Source: Limisphaerales bacterium
Lineage (GTDB): Bacteria > Verrucomicrobiota > Verrucomicrobiia > Limisphaerales > UBA11358
DNA: 9,888 nucleotides
NCBI GenBank assembly: GCA_027451565.1
Contig: DAIDJC010000113.1
Span: forward strand, 1 to 9,888
Reading direction: 5' to 3'
The position numbers and the translations under genes are program-made. The notes beneath the pieces were generated by a model that worked only from the letters and a program-made list of their open reading frames with translations, was not told where the DNA came from and did not search any database. Shown here in pieces: positions 1 through 7,574 of this stretch (its first letter is position 1; each line of letters opens with the position of its first letter).

Positions 1-3000
1 GAGGCGAATTAGAATTAGGCGCGGACTCCAGCTGGAGCAGGCCCAAAGCATGTTGGTATTCCGCTTCAAACACAAATTCTGTCAGCGGTGAGTATTTGGC
101 CGGATTGGGCTGGGGATTGGCTGGTTTCAGCATCAACAAGTCAATGACCTCGAAATCAAAACCGCCACTGCGAATATGAACTGAACCGTTGGTAGCAACA
201 GTGAACAAGGTCTTGAACCCCCGATTAAATCGCCCCACTTCATCAGCGGTGCGCTCGTTTTCGGCCGCCAACCGCCAGATACGTTCCACGTCATGCCGAG
301 GATGTCCGGAAATATCCGGCTCATTAAAGGCGCGGCCGGCATGACGGGCAACCACCTTGCGTTGGTCGGCGACAGAGGCTGCGACTATGGTGAATTCAAA
401 CCACGCGTCATCGGGTGGATTAAGTTTGCTGGCATAGGCGCTCTCAGCATTCTGCAAAAGTTCCCGAAGGATGTGGTGCTTCTCATAGCCAACCTTGGCA
501 ACCAATTCCTTAAGGAGCGTTTGTCGAATGGTTTCACGATGATTCTGGTAGCACTGAAATGGCGATCGTTTTTTTTCCGCCTCATAATCGCGCGTGACTG
601 TGGAGTTGGTTTCAAAGATGGCGAGAACCCGCTTACATTGTTCTTCATCCGCCGGTGGGCGGAACCGATGAACAATAATCCGGTCAGCCTCGACAGCAAA
701 TGGAGCGTCATCCCGACGGGCGACTATATCTCCATCATAGCGCCATTTGAGATTCAGCTCATTTGGGCTACCAAGCAGACGGTGGCTGCCAGAACTGGAC
801 AGTTCCTGAAAGTCGGGCAAAGCTGTTAGCTCATCGTTGATTTGTTCGAGTTCCAATGGCGTGAGCGTTCCCTCGATGGTATCTACCGTGAGTTTGGTAG
901 TTTGAATGCAAGCCTCCGCCAACGACCCGACAGCCGCCAAAGATGCTGGCAAATCTTCTCCATCCCATTTTGCTCTGGCCAGCAAAATGGCCTGCAAGCG
1001 ACTCGTAGTGGTCGTTTGCAGAGTTGCTGAGTTGGGGACAATGAGATCGCGGAGTCGTCTGGTCTTTTGCGGGCCAAGTCCCAACTGCCAATCCCGCCGA
1101 CGGGCTAAACTGGTGGCCGCGCTTAGATCTTGGAGCCCGGTTGTCGCCGCCGGGGTCAGAACTGCCGCTTGCCACTGGTAGAATTTTTCGAGCAGCTCGC
1201 GTACGAGACGATCCTGTTGGGCGTTGACATCTGTCTGGCTCAGAAAGTCACAGGCGAAATGCTCCAGTAGTCCGAGGTTCGTAACCCGTTTGTAGGCCGA
1301 ATCTGTCAGCCAAGGTGGCGCAACTATAGACTCAGGCAAAAGGCACAGCGCCGCTCGAAGATTCTCAGCAACCAATTGGCTAATCACCTTTTTGCCGCCG
1401 AGTCCGGCCTCCGCCATCTGGGCCGTGAGCAGACGACGCACGGCGGTTTTTTCAGCTTCGTGGACTATATGTTTCCAGCCATCGTCCAAGGGACGGCGAG
1501 AAGATTCAAAGGCGGCATTAAATACAATAGCAAAGGCATCCTGTTGCGAGTTTTCTGCCAGAGATTGCGCGAGAATCCCGGGAAGTTTTTCTTTGAGCAG
1601 CGTCTTGACCGATTGTTCCCATGAATCCCAAAGATCCCAATCTTTAAGTTTTCCAGTGATTTCCTTGCGTTTGATATCGGTCCAAGGGCGATCCCATTCC
1701 TTAAGCAAGCCGCCGAAACAATCGATCTTTGAATCATCATCAAGCCAGAGGTTCGAAATCGGCAACCAGTCTCCGTTTGTGTCGGGCACACGAATACACG
1801 TCAGGGCAGACGGCTTGGCCGTTGCTGGACAGCGGCTTCGCGGCGTGTTCCAAAACTGCTCGCCGAAAGCTTGCCATTGTTCGTCCGATGCAAGTCGAGT
1901 TGCCAATTCGGACCAAGCCGGATTGAATTCGGGTTTAGAGAGCTTTTTGAATTGGTCGGATAGACTTTTACCTCCCATGGGGACCATGGCCCACGAGACG
2001 TCTCGCGACCAGCTTTCGATGGTTTTAATCGTCTGGTGCCAATCGGATGTGAGTTCAGCCCCACTTGGCTGTTCGCAAAGCTCTGTTAGAGGAATTGTAA
2101 CTCCTGAGGCGCTTTGGCATTGAATCGCACTTAAAAAGTCTATCACCACATTTGGCGACCGGTGAAACATGAGGTTGTGGCAGCTCAAAAAAGCCGTGGT
2201 CGCAGTGCGGTGACGTTCGTCGTCCTGGACAAAATCCGCGAGGACAGCCTGACACAGTTGTGCAACGTCCTGTGCGGACACTTCGGTCACTGGAAAAAGA
2301 TCATCGGTTTTGAAGGCAGTCAGTTGCTGCCGGTTCTCCCCAGCAGGTTGCCACTGGAGAATCTTTTGCCAAGCAGCGGACACCTCCCTCCGGTCAACCA
2401 AATAAATGCCCTTGGTGGATTCGGCTGAAACGAAGCCACCGTAGAGACTTCTGACCAGCTTTTTCCGCTCCCGCTCCTTAGATAGGCACGACCAGATTTG
2501 CCAGGCCCAAGTCTCATTTTGATTGGGTTTTCTAGCTGCGAGCGATTCAAAGCGCCAATCTGGGTGCCATTTATCTGTGTGGTGTTCTAGCCAAGCGGCC
2601 ACCCCTGCAACGGCTCGTTCGATCTGATGTTGCACCTTGACTGCCTCATCCGGATTCCAATCGTCACGGGCGAGATTTGTGGGGAGATCAATATGGAGGT
2701 GTAGCCGAAACGGCCATGTTTTAGTAACGGCATTCAAGGGGAAGAAGGCATAAGCCGCACCATCCTTAATAGTTGTGCCATGCTCATCCTCCTCCTGACC
2801 GACCTTTAGTCGGAACTCGCTGTCGGCATGCAAGGCGACTTGCCAAGAATCGTCTGCGGACTTCAGCAGCCAGAAACGGGAGTTGGAAGGACGTTCGCCC
2901 TCAGACTCCGTCGTGAGCTCAACTTTGACGGCGGTGACCAAGCCGGGAAGGCTGTTGTTGGCATCGTGTCGTTTTTCTTTCATCCGCAACACATAGCGAC

Positions 3001-3880
3001 CAAGCTGAACCAAACGCACTTTGGGAAGAAACAAGGGGCAGAGTTCGTAAACTTCGTGCGCCTGCCCGGAGATGCGGCTTTGAACCTCAGTTAGTTTGTC
3101 CGGGCGGATGCGGAAACAGAAAAGCGTGCCGCGCTCGCTGCGAATCAGCTTGGTTTTCTCTGCCAAATCCGGGGGCAATTCAGACGAAAACTCGGGCGTG
3201 CAATAGCCTAGCCAATTCTGGTTGCGAAGATTCGGGGCAAGTTTTGACTCACCTACGGCTTGAAGCCGACCAATCAGATGCTCCAAGCGATTGTTGTCAT
3301 AGCGCGACAGGTCGTCGCCTTCGCGGCAAATGGGAAGGCGAAAGCCAAATTGACCAGACTCATCCCAGCTATGCACAAAAACCGCAGAGGCGATGCGATA
3401 ACAAGATTTGAAACCGATGCCAAAGCGGCCAATCGTCCGCTCATTCAACTCGACGATCCCGCCGGCGGCATGGACAAAAAAGCGGGAGAGACCAAGAAGG
3501 TTGAGCGGGGTTACCTTGCGGCCATTGTTACTTACGAAAAGCCATTCGCCGTCCAAGACTATGCGAACCTGAGCGCCCTTGTCCCCATCCGGATCTTCGA
3601 CGTGGGCGTCGTTTGCATTCTGAGCCAACTCGGCGAGATAGTTGGCCGCGAGCGCCCCGCGTCCGATCAGAAGGTTGCGAACCTGAAGGAGCGCCAAGCG
3701 AGCTGGGCTGTTGAGTTGCAGCAACCAGTCGAGATAGATGGCATCACAGCGTTGCTCAGGCGTGAGGCGACCAAGTGCCTTGGCCAATTCGGTCCAATCT
3801 TCCAGATGGTCCTCGGTCAGCCAGTCGGCATGATCGGGATGAATCGCAGCTTCAATCGCTTTGCGGTAAAAAATTGGCAT
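1..3880 (-). CDS. Giant sacsin/Hsp90-like GHKL ATPase with two GHKL modules (3' end beyond the window)
   Basis: The frame is open from ATG at 3880 to the left edge: 1293 codons, no stop, C-terminus outside the window. The N-terminal module (residues about 80-175) is a GHKL ATPase of the sacsin type. Its N-box ELAQNANDA (84-92) has the catalytic-type E84 and Mg-binding-type N88. A G1-like strand LFVSNNGRKV (114-123) has N where many GHKL proteins have D. A canonical G2 box GRFGIGFKS spans 151-159. A second module near the visible end has N-box ELLQNAESA (1140-1148), a degenerate G1-like RHAGRAF (1179-1185) and a G2-like GRFNRGFKTLF (1216-1226). I recognise no domain in residues 200-1100. GHKL folds bind ATP and change conformation; substrate is unknown. 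The start is 3 bases after the stop of the nuclease gene, with GAGGT 8 bases upstream. It looks like the core ATPase of the operon; fold call firm, role inferred. Confidence 0.92.
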   Translation of the reverse strand, partial: MPIFYRKAIEAAIHPDHADWLTEDHLEDWTELAKALGRLTPEQRCDAIYLDWLLQLNSPARLALLQVRNLLIGRGALAANYLAELAQNANDAHVEDPDGDKGAQVRIVLDGEWLFVSNNGRKVTPLNLLGLSRFFVHAAGGIVELNERTIGRFGIGFKSCYRIASAVFVHSWDESGQFGFRLPICREGDDLSRYDNNRLEHLIGRLQAVGESKLAPNLRNQNWLGYCTPEFSSELPPDLAEKTKLIRSERGTLFCFRIRPDKLTEVQSRISGQAHEVYELCPLFLPKVRLVQLGRYVLRMKEKRHDANNSLPGLVTAVKVELTTESEGERPSNSRFWLLKSADDSWQVALHADSEFRLKVGQEEDEHGTTIKDGAAYAFFPLNAVTKTWPFRLHLHIDLPTNLARDDWNPDEAVKVQHQIERAVAGVAAWLEHHTDKWHPDWRFESLAARKPNQNETWAWQIWSCLSKERERKKLVRSLYGGFVSAESTKGIYLVDRREVSAAWQKILQWQPAGENRQQLTAFKTDDLFPVTEVSAQDVAQLCQAVLADFVQDDERHRTATTAFLSCHNLMFHRSPNVVIDFLSAIQCQSASGVTIPLTELCEQPSGAELTSDWHQTIKTIESWSRDVSWAMVPMGGKSLSDQFKKLSKPEFNPAWSELATRLASDEQWQAFGEQFWNTPRSRCPATAKPSALTCIRVPDTNGDWLPISNLWLDDDSKIDCFGGLLKEWDRPWTDIKRKEITGKLKDWDLWDSWEQSVKTLLKEKLPGILAQSLAENSQQDAFAIVFNAAFESSRRPLDDGWKHIVHEAEKTAVRRLLTAQMAEAGLGGKKVISQLVAENLRAALCLLPESIVAPPWLTDSAYKRVTNLGLLEHFACDFLSQTDVNAQQDRLVRELLEKFYQWQAAVLTPAATTGLQDLSAATSLARRRDWQLGLGPQKTRRLRDLIVPNSATLQTTTTSRLQAILLARAKWDGEDLPASLAAVGSLAEACIQTTKLTVDTIEGTLTPLELEQINDELTALPDFQELSSSGSHRLLGSPNELNLKWRYDGDIVARRDDAPFAVEADRIIVHRFRPPADEEQCKRVLAIFETNSTVTRDYEAEKKRSPFQCYQNHRETIRQTLLKELVAKVGYEKHHILRELLQNAESAYASKLNPPDDAWFEFTIVAASVADQRKVVARHAGRAFNEPDISGHPRHDVERIWRLAAENERTADEVGRFNRGFKTLFTVATNGSVHIRSGGFDFEVIDLLMLKPANPQPNPAKYSPLTEFVFEAEYQHALGLLQLESAPNSNSP

Positions 3881-3883
3881 AAT

Positions 3884-4699
3884 TTAGGACCTCGTTTCTT
3901 TGCAGGCCGGAAAGGTGGAGCAGCCCCAGAATTGGTTGCCGGCGTTGCTGCCCCGCTTGGCAAGGCGCTGAACCATAGGCTTGCCGCAGAGGGGACAGGT
4001 GATTGCATCACGGGCCAATTCTTTCGGCAGGGCGCCGGAAGGGACAGGCGAGTCGGTGGCAGCGCCACTGGCCAATGTGCTACCTTTGACGGATTGCATG
4101 AGGGCGAGGAGTTGCGGGCCGGCAATCAGGCGGATGGGTTTGCCGGCGGCGAACTCCTGCGCGTCGCGGGTGAATTTGCCGGTGGTGACGATGATGGCTT
4201 CGTCGGCCTGCTCAGCGGTCATTAGACCGAACATTTCGCGGATGACGGGCGCGCCGATCGAAAAAACCTTCCATTGCTTGCATTGGACCAGGACCTTGCG
4301 GTCGGCCTGTCTTAAAACAATATCCACGCCGCCGTCCGCGCCCCGACCGAGCGAATAATCCACGGCATAGCCCTCACGGCGGAACATCTCCGCGATCTGG
4401 TATTCAAAATCTTTCCAACCCGTTTCCCGCAATTTTTCCAGACTGGATTGCTCGTCCACCAGGCGGGAGCGTTTTTTGGCGAACAGAAAAGAGCCGACGG
4501 CGATCAGGGCGAAAAACAGCAAGGGCAACGGAGCCAACGGCGAAACACCTTTTGCGATCATCTGGCGGGCGTTGGCATCACCAGCCCAAACCGGAAACCC
4601 CCAACGGAGGGTCGCAAAGGAAATCACCCCCAGCGCGGCGCTGATCCACCACGGCGCTTTGAGCAACAATTCGAAGTTGGATTCGCGGTGGCGGGGCAT
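3884..4699 (-). CDS. Membrane-anchored Mrr-type restriction endonuclease with C-terminal topoisomerase-like zinc finger
   Basis: The product has 271 residues. Two hydrophobic segments (about 19-38 and 54-74) should anchor it in the inner membrane. A PD-(D/E)XK nuclease domain of the Mrr_cat family follows (about 95-203): WKDFEYQIAEMFRREGY, then GADGGVDIV with D126, then VQCKQW with Q139 and K141. These match the D...QxK catalytic core that cuts DNA. The tail (235-270) is a topoisomerase I type C4 zinc ribbon with C235, C238, C260 and C266 and the typical FWGCSTFPACKETR ending, a likely DNA-binding element. All catalytic residues I can identify are present. TAG of the previous gene and this ATG are separated by one base (TAGTATG), and the giant ATPase gene starts 3 bases after this stop. 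That context suggests the effector nuclease of the operon. Membrane-linked Mrr proteins also occur alone, so a solitary housekeeping role is possible. Confidence 0.93.
   Translation of the reverse strand: MPRHRESNFELLLKAPWWISAALGVISFATLRWGFPVWAGDANARQMIAKGVSPLAPLPLLFFALIAVGSFLFAKKRSRLVDEQSSLEKLRETGWKDFEYQIAEMFRREGYAVDYSLGRGADGGVDIVLRQADRKVLVQCKQWKVFSIGAPVIREMFGLMTAEQADEAIIVTTGKFTRDAQEFAAGKPIRLIAGPQLLALMQSVKGSTLASGAATDSPVPSGALPKELARDAITCPLCGKPMVQRLAKRGSNAGNQFWGCSTFPACKETRS
3889..3893 (-). promoter_or_regulatory. Shine-Dalgarno site for the giant GHKL gene
   Basis: On the minus strand this reads GAGGT, 8 bases before the ATG at 3880. It lies inside the last codons of the upstream nuclease gene. 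It fixes the start of the giant gene and suggests translational coupling to the nuclease gene, whose stop is only 3 bases before that ATG. Confidence 0.65.
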
Positions 4700-4700
4700 A

Positions 4701-5729
4701 CTACTTTTGGTCTTTCCCGGTTACCCCACGAATAATTTCCGTCACCTGATTCATTTGCGGCAACTCCTGATCCGATTTTAGATAACCGCTCGGCTGGGGT
4801 GCGAAGATGGCCTGCGTGGACTGGATGAGAACGGCATTTTTCGTGCCCTCGTCCCTTGTTCCATTCACGAATACTTGGAATGTCGTCAGTGCCGTTTGTC
4901 GGTGGCGGTTCACAATCAGGTTGTGCATCATCGCCGAAAAATTGCGGATGCAGAAAATGAGTGCGGTGGACAGCAGGGTGACAGCAACGAGCCGGGGCAC
5001 GAGATGTTCCGTCAGTAAAAGCGGATCTTTGACGTCGGGCAATTGCAGCACCCGCACATAGAGGTAGAGGCCAATCCCGGAGGCGAGACCCAAGGCCATC
5101 CATAGCACACCAATTTTCGAATAATTATCCGCCAGTTTTTTGAAATGCACCGCTTGGTTGGTCACGCCCGCGTTCTTGGCCATTTGTTCCACCTCGGCCA
5201 CCAACGATTTCATTCGCTCTTGATCCGCCTTCATAGCCGACTGTTGTTCGGTCAGTCTTTTCCTAAATTCTTCCTTGGCGGCATTCGCCTCCGCCAGAGA
5301 CATAGCCATCACTTCCTTGTAACGGTCGGCACCGCTGTCCAGGCTCTCGGCATAACAGAGATGCGGGGTTATGTAATTGTATATTTCCGCCCATCTTTGC
5401 GAAAAACTGCTGATGTAACTTGAATGCTCGCCACTGGGATTGCCGCTACGAATGGGAACAAAATTCTTTATTTGAGTAATGATGCCCTGTATCTCATTCA
5501 ATTTTCTCTGGCAGCTTTGAATTACTGGAATTGGAATTCCTTTCCAAGCGCAGACTGAAATGCGTTTCGTCATGGATTGAAAAGCCAGAACATTATCTTG
5601 CAAAGACTCAAAATTAGCCTCTTTGCCTAAATTCCGGCGCAGAATGTTTTCGGGATCCATGTTGGCGTATTGAGACGCCGTCTGACGCAACTGTTCTGCC
5701 GCCTTTTCGAGTTCAGTCATTTCCGCCAT
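4701..5729 (-). CDS. Coiled-coil protein with two transmembrane helices, function unknown
   Basis: The product has 342 residues and I do not recognise a named family. Residues 1-130 look soluble and mostly helical. Residues about 140-205 form a charged, heptad-rich coiled coil (KEEFRKRLTEQQSAMKADQE and onward). Two membrane helices follow at about 206-228 and 243-262, separated by a short loop. After the second helix comes a conserved-looking cytosolic tail beginning NRHRQTALTTFQVFVNG (274-290) and containing STQAIFAPQPSGY (304-316). I have the impression that similar tails recur in bacterial two-helix membrane proteins, but cannot verify it. The predicted layout puts both the coiled coil and the tail on the same side of the membrane, probably cytoplasmic. 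No clear Shine-Dalgarno precedes the ATG at 5729; the ATG at 5720 is an alternative start. The stop is one base from the nuclease start, which argues for a joint function, perhaps as membrane partner or sensor of the nuclease. Confidence 0.88.
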   Translation of the reverse strand: MAEMTELEKAAEQLRQTASQYANMDPENILRRNLGKEANFESLQDNVLAFQSMTKRISVCAWKGIPIPVIQSCQRKLNEIQGIITQIKNFVPIRSGNPSGEHSSYISSFSQRWAEIYNYITPHLCYAESLDSGADRYKEVMAMSLAEANAAKEEFRKRLTEQQSAMKADQERMKSLVAEVEQMAKNAGVTNQAVHFKKLADNYSKIGVLWMALGLASGIGLYLYVRVLQLPDVKDPLLLTEHLVPRLVAVTLLSTALIFCIRNFSAMMHNLIVNRHRQTALTTFQVFVNGTRDEGTKNAVLIQSTQAIFAPQPSGYLKSDQELPQMNQVTEIIRGVTGKDQK

Positions 5730-5769
5730 AAATGAGTGTCTATTAATTCGTGTTCAATCTCTCTTGATT

Positions 5770-6045
5770 CTAAAAATTATCATTTGATGGCCAACCTTTG
5801 CCGGAGATGAAGCGGTCATAGACCCCGTCCAGAACTTTTTGTGCCGGTTCGGTAATATCTGTTGCCTGCTCGGCTTGCATCAACACCTCTGGCACACTTT
5901 CTTCATATTTCTTTTTAAACCGAATTATCGGCCCGTGAATTTTGTAAACCCGGTATGGCAGGGAAAATTTGCCTTCCTTCAAATAGCTGTCAAAACCGGA
6001 TTTTTCATCACGCTTCATTTTTATGTGTTTGACCTTGATGCGCAA
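5770..6045 (-). CDS. Small basic hypothetical protein, first gene of the four-gene cluster
   Basis: The frame is open from the in-frame stop at 6091-6093 to TAA at 5770. It contains no ATG before 6018, so the product is 91 residues if translation starts at TTG (6045) or 82 if at ATG (6018). Neither start has a strong Shine-Dalgarno; an AAGGTC lies about 12 bases before the ATG. The sequence is basic in its N-terminal half (many K and R, for example RFKKKYEESV) with no membrane segment or cysteine pattern. I recognise no family. It is AT-richer than its neighbours. It ends 40 bases before the coiled-coil gene on the same strand, which suggests a shared transcript. It could be a small regulator or antitoxin-like partner, but nothing in the sequence shows this. 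A spurious frame cannot be excluded. Confidence 0.55.
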   Translation of the reverse strand: MRIKVKHIKMKRDEKSGFDSYLKEGKFSLPYRVYKIHGPIIRFKKKYEESVPEVLMQAEQATDITEPAQKVLDGVYDRFISGKGWPSNDNF

Positions 6046-6061
6046 GGGTAAATGAAAATGA

Positions 6062-6103
6062 CGATGACTGAATGTTGTGTGAAGGAAAAATCATCCGTCA
6101 TCG
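6062..6103. repeat. Inverted repeat just upstream of the four-gene cluster
   Basis: CGATGAC at 6062-6068 is exactly complementary to GTCATCG at 6097-6103, with 28 bases between. It sits 17 bases before the TTG at 6045, so it could be a leader hairpin or an operator. Seven paired bases with a long loop can arise by chance. Confidence 0.3.
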
Positions 6104-6204
6104 CTGGAAGCGGGAGCGCCGGGATTCTGATTTTCATCGTTGGATTGAAATTGGACTTCAGGGTATGACAAATGTCGGTTTTGCGCGGAAAAAGTGGGAA
6201 ATGA

Positions 6205-6235
6205 GGCTCCGAGGAAAACAATTCTCCCCGGAGCC
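6205..6235 (-). terminator. Possible terminator of the ARPP-1 gene
   Basis: GGCTCCG (6205-6211) pairs with CGGAGCC (6229-6235) around a 17-base loop. In the minus direction it is followed after about ten bases by CTTTTTCC. It lies 20 bases beyond the ARPP-1 stop. The loop is long and the T-run late, so this is a weak rho-independent candidate. If real it separates ARPP-1 from the four-gene cluster. Confidence 0.35.
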
Positions 6236-6254
6236 GGCTTCATTCCCCGGTGCT

Positions 6255-7250
6255 TTATTCCCGCATGAAACGGCTGCGGCGGTGTTTCGCCGATGCCATG
6301 TTTTCGGGTTCTGGTTTGGTTGGCTCGAGTTTGAAGATGGCCATGTGGATGACATGGTCATGGGCCGCCAGTGCGTTTCCCGCCAGCCCGTCGGCGCGAA
6401 GCCTGTGATCCCAGCCAAAGCCGGTTGATGGGAATCGCTCTTCGGCAGCCGCCGAGGCGTCGGCCAGAAATTTCATACCGGTGTCGCGTGCGCGGTCCAA
6501 ATCCGCAGTTTCACCCGGTTTCTCCATGAGAGCTTCCAGGATGTAACTGCGCACAAATTTATCGTGCAGCCGGGCATAGGCTTCGGGCCGCGAAATCAGG
6601 TCAAGGCCGGCGACTTGGCCGTTGTGCAGCACAAGCAAACCCTGCTGGCCGGAGTCACAAGGGAATTTGGCGAGACATTCCTTGAGTTTTTGGTCGTAGG
6701 CGCTGAAAACGTCGTTCATGGCCGAAGTGGGTGACTCCATGCAGGCCTTGAACTGCAATTTGTGGATTTCATCCCAGACCTGGCTCTGGTCGGAGAGATA
6801 GGACGAATGGTTTTTGAGGGAGTCGGAGACCGAACTGGATTTTTGGGCGCGGGATTTGACCGCCATGATTTCCGCAGAGGGCGTGAAGTGCCCGGAGTTG
6901 TAGGACCAGCGGCCTTGTTCCACGCATGAGACGGGTATTTTGACTTCGGATTTGGGCATGATCAGGATGCTGGTGTTGAGCACACGGTTTTGCTTGGCCC
7001 CGAGCAGTTCCTCGCCATCCACCAGCAGCACGGCATTGTCGCCTTTGTTGATAACGAACAATTCGGGGACGGAGCCGTGTGTGGACACTTCTGAGACGGT
7101 GAGGGTGCCGGAGCCGGTGGCTTCGCCGAGGGTGATAAAAGGCATGACACCATTCTGTGCCGCCTGCAGGGGGAACAGGATGAGGTTGTGATGTGTCTGG
7201 GGCCGACCCAACCGGACGCTGTCGAGGTATTTTTTGATTTGGTTTTCCAT
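6255..7250 (-). CDS. ARPP-1 family domain protein
   Basis: Starting at ATG 7250 the product has 331 residues. It fits the ARPP-1 domain family, named for association with ADP-ribosylglycohydrolase and rhodanese/phosphatase genes; the biochemical role is unknown to me. Features recalled as typical of this family are present in order: LILFPL near the N-terminus, FITLGEA, VSEVSTHGSVPELFVINKGD, then the signature LLVDGEELLGAKQNRVLNTS followed by IPVSCVEQGRWSY. After it come a helical stretch with a QVWDEI motif and a region containing GQVAGLDLISRPEAY (about 230-245). There is no signal peptide or membrane helix, so it should be cytosolic. The frame stays open upstream to a TTG at 7337, but that extension runs through two hairpins and I do not regard it as coding. 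It lies on the same strand as the cluster below, 209 bases away. Confidence 0.85.
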   Translation of the reverse strand: MENQIKKYLDSVRLGRPQTHHNLILFPLQAAQNGVMPFITLGEATGSGTLTVSEVSTHGSVPELFVINKGDNAVLLVDGEELLGAKQNRVLNTSILIMPKSEVKIPVSCVEQGRWSYNSGHFTPSAEIMAVKSRAQKSSSVSDSLKNHSSYLSDQSQVWDEIHKLQFKACMESPTSAMNDVFSAYDQKLKECLAKFPCDSGQQGLLVLHNGQVAGLDLISRPEAYARLHDKFVRSYILEALMEKPGETADLDRARDTGMKFLADASAAAEERFPSTGFGWDHRLRADGLAGNALAAHDHVIHMAIFKLEPTKPEPENMASAKHRRSRFMRE

Positions 7251-7278
7251 AATTTTGCTCGCTTCACTGGCTGTTTGC

Positions 7279-7328
7279 GCCGCCCCTCCGGGCGGCAGTT
7301 TTCCCAAGCCGCCATTTAAGCATGGCGG
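7279..7328 (-). promoter_or_regulatory. Leader of ARPP-1 with two adjacent hairpins and a competing third pairing
   Basis: Reading in the minus direction, the first hairpin pairs 7322-7328 with 7309-7315 (CCGCCAT/ATGGCGG, 6-base loop). The second pairs 7290-7296 with 7279-7285 (GCCGCCC/GGGCGGC, GGAG loop). The inner arms can instead pair with each other (GGCGGC at 7308-7313 with GCCGCC at 7291-7296), so the structures exclude one another. The element ends 28 bases before the ARPP-1 ATG. It could be a regulatory leader or a copy of a palindromic intergenic repeat. On the plus strand the second hairpin is followed by AGTTTTCCC, which is only faintly terminator-like. Confidence 0.45.
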
Positions 7329-7574
7329 ATGTGACAAATGCTGGCACTGGGGTAAAAAATTTAAGGTTGCGGCCAGGAATAACCGGGGGAATGCGGATGG
7401 GGAGCAATGGAGGGGGCACAGACCAGGCGTGGAGGGGTGCGATAAGCCTGATATTGCCTTGCAGGGCAGCGGCTTGGGTTCGTTGCACCCAGGAAATGAA
7501 ATTTAACCCGAAAAGCAGAATTCAAAGGGCCAATCTGCCCCAATCCACCGGGTGCAAACACTATGAGCCTGTGT

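Noticed and set aside
293..2123. Several plus-strand frames of 80-240 codons
   Set aside because: All are antisense to the continuous 1293-codon minus-strand frame, which holds both GHKL modules.
3260..4225. A 321-codon plus-strand open frame
   Set aside because: It is antisense to the giant GHKL gene start and to the Mrr zinc-ribbon region, both of which have clear protein motifs. Its translation shows no recognisable domain.
6021..6221. A 66-codon minus-strand frame upstream of the small protein
   Set aside because: It overlaps the small basic gene's start and the candidate terminator region, and its translation has no domain-like pattern.
7251..7337. An upstream TTG start extending ARPP-1 by 29 residues
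   Set aside because: The extension is encoded by the two leader hairpins and is glycine/proline-rich. The family's N-terminal motifs begin after the ATG at 7250.
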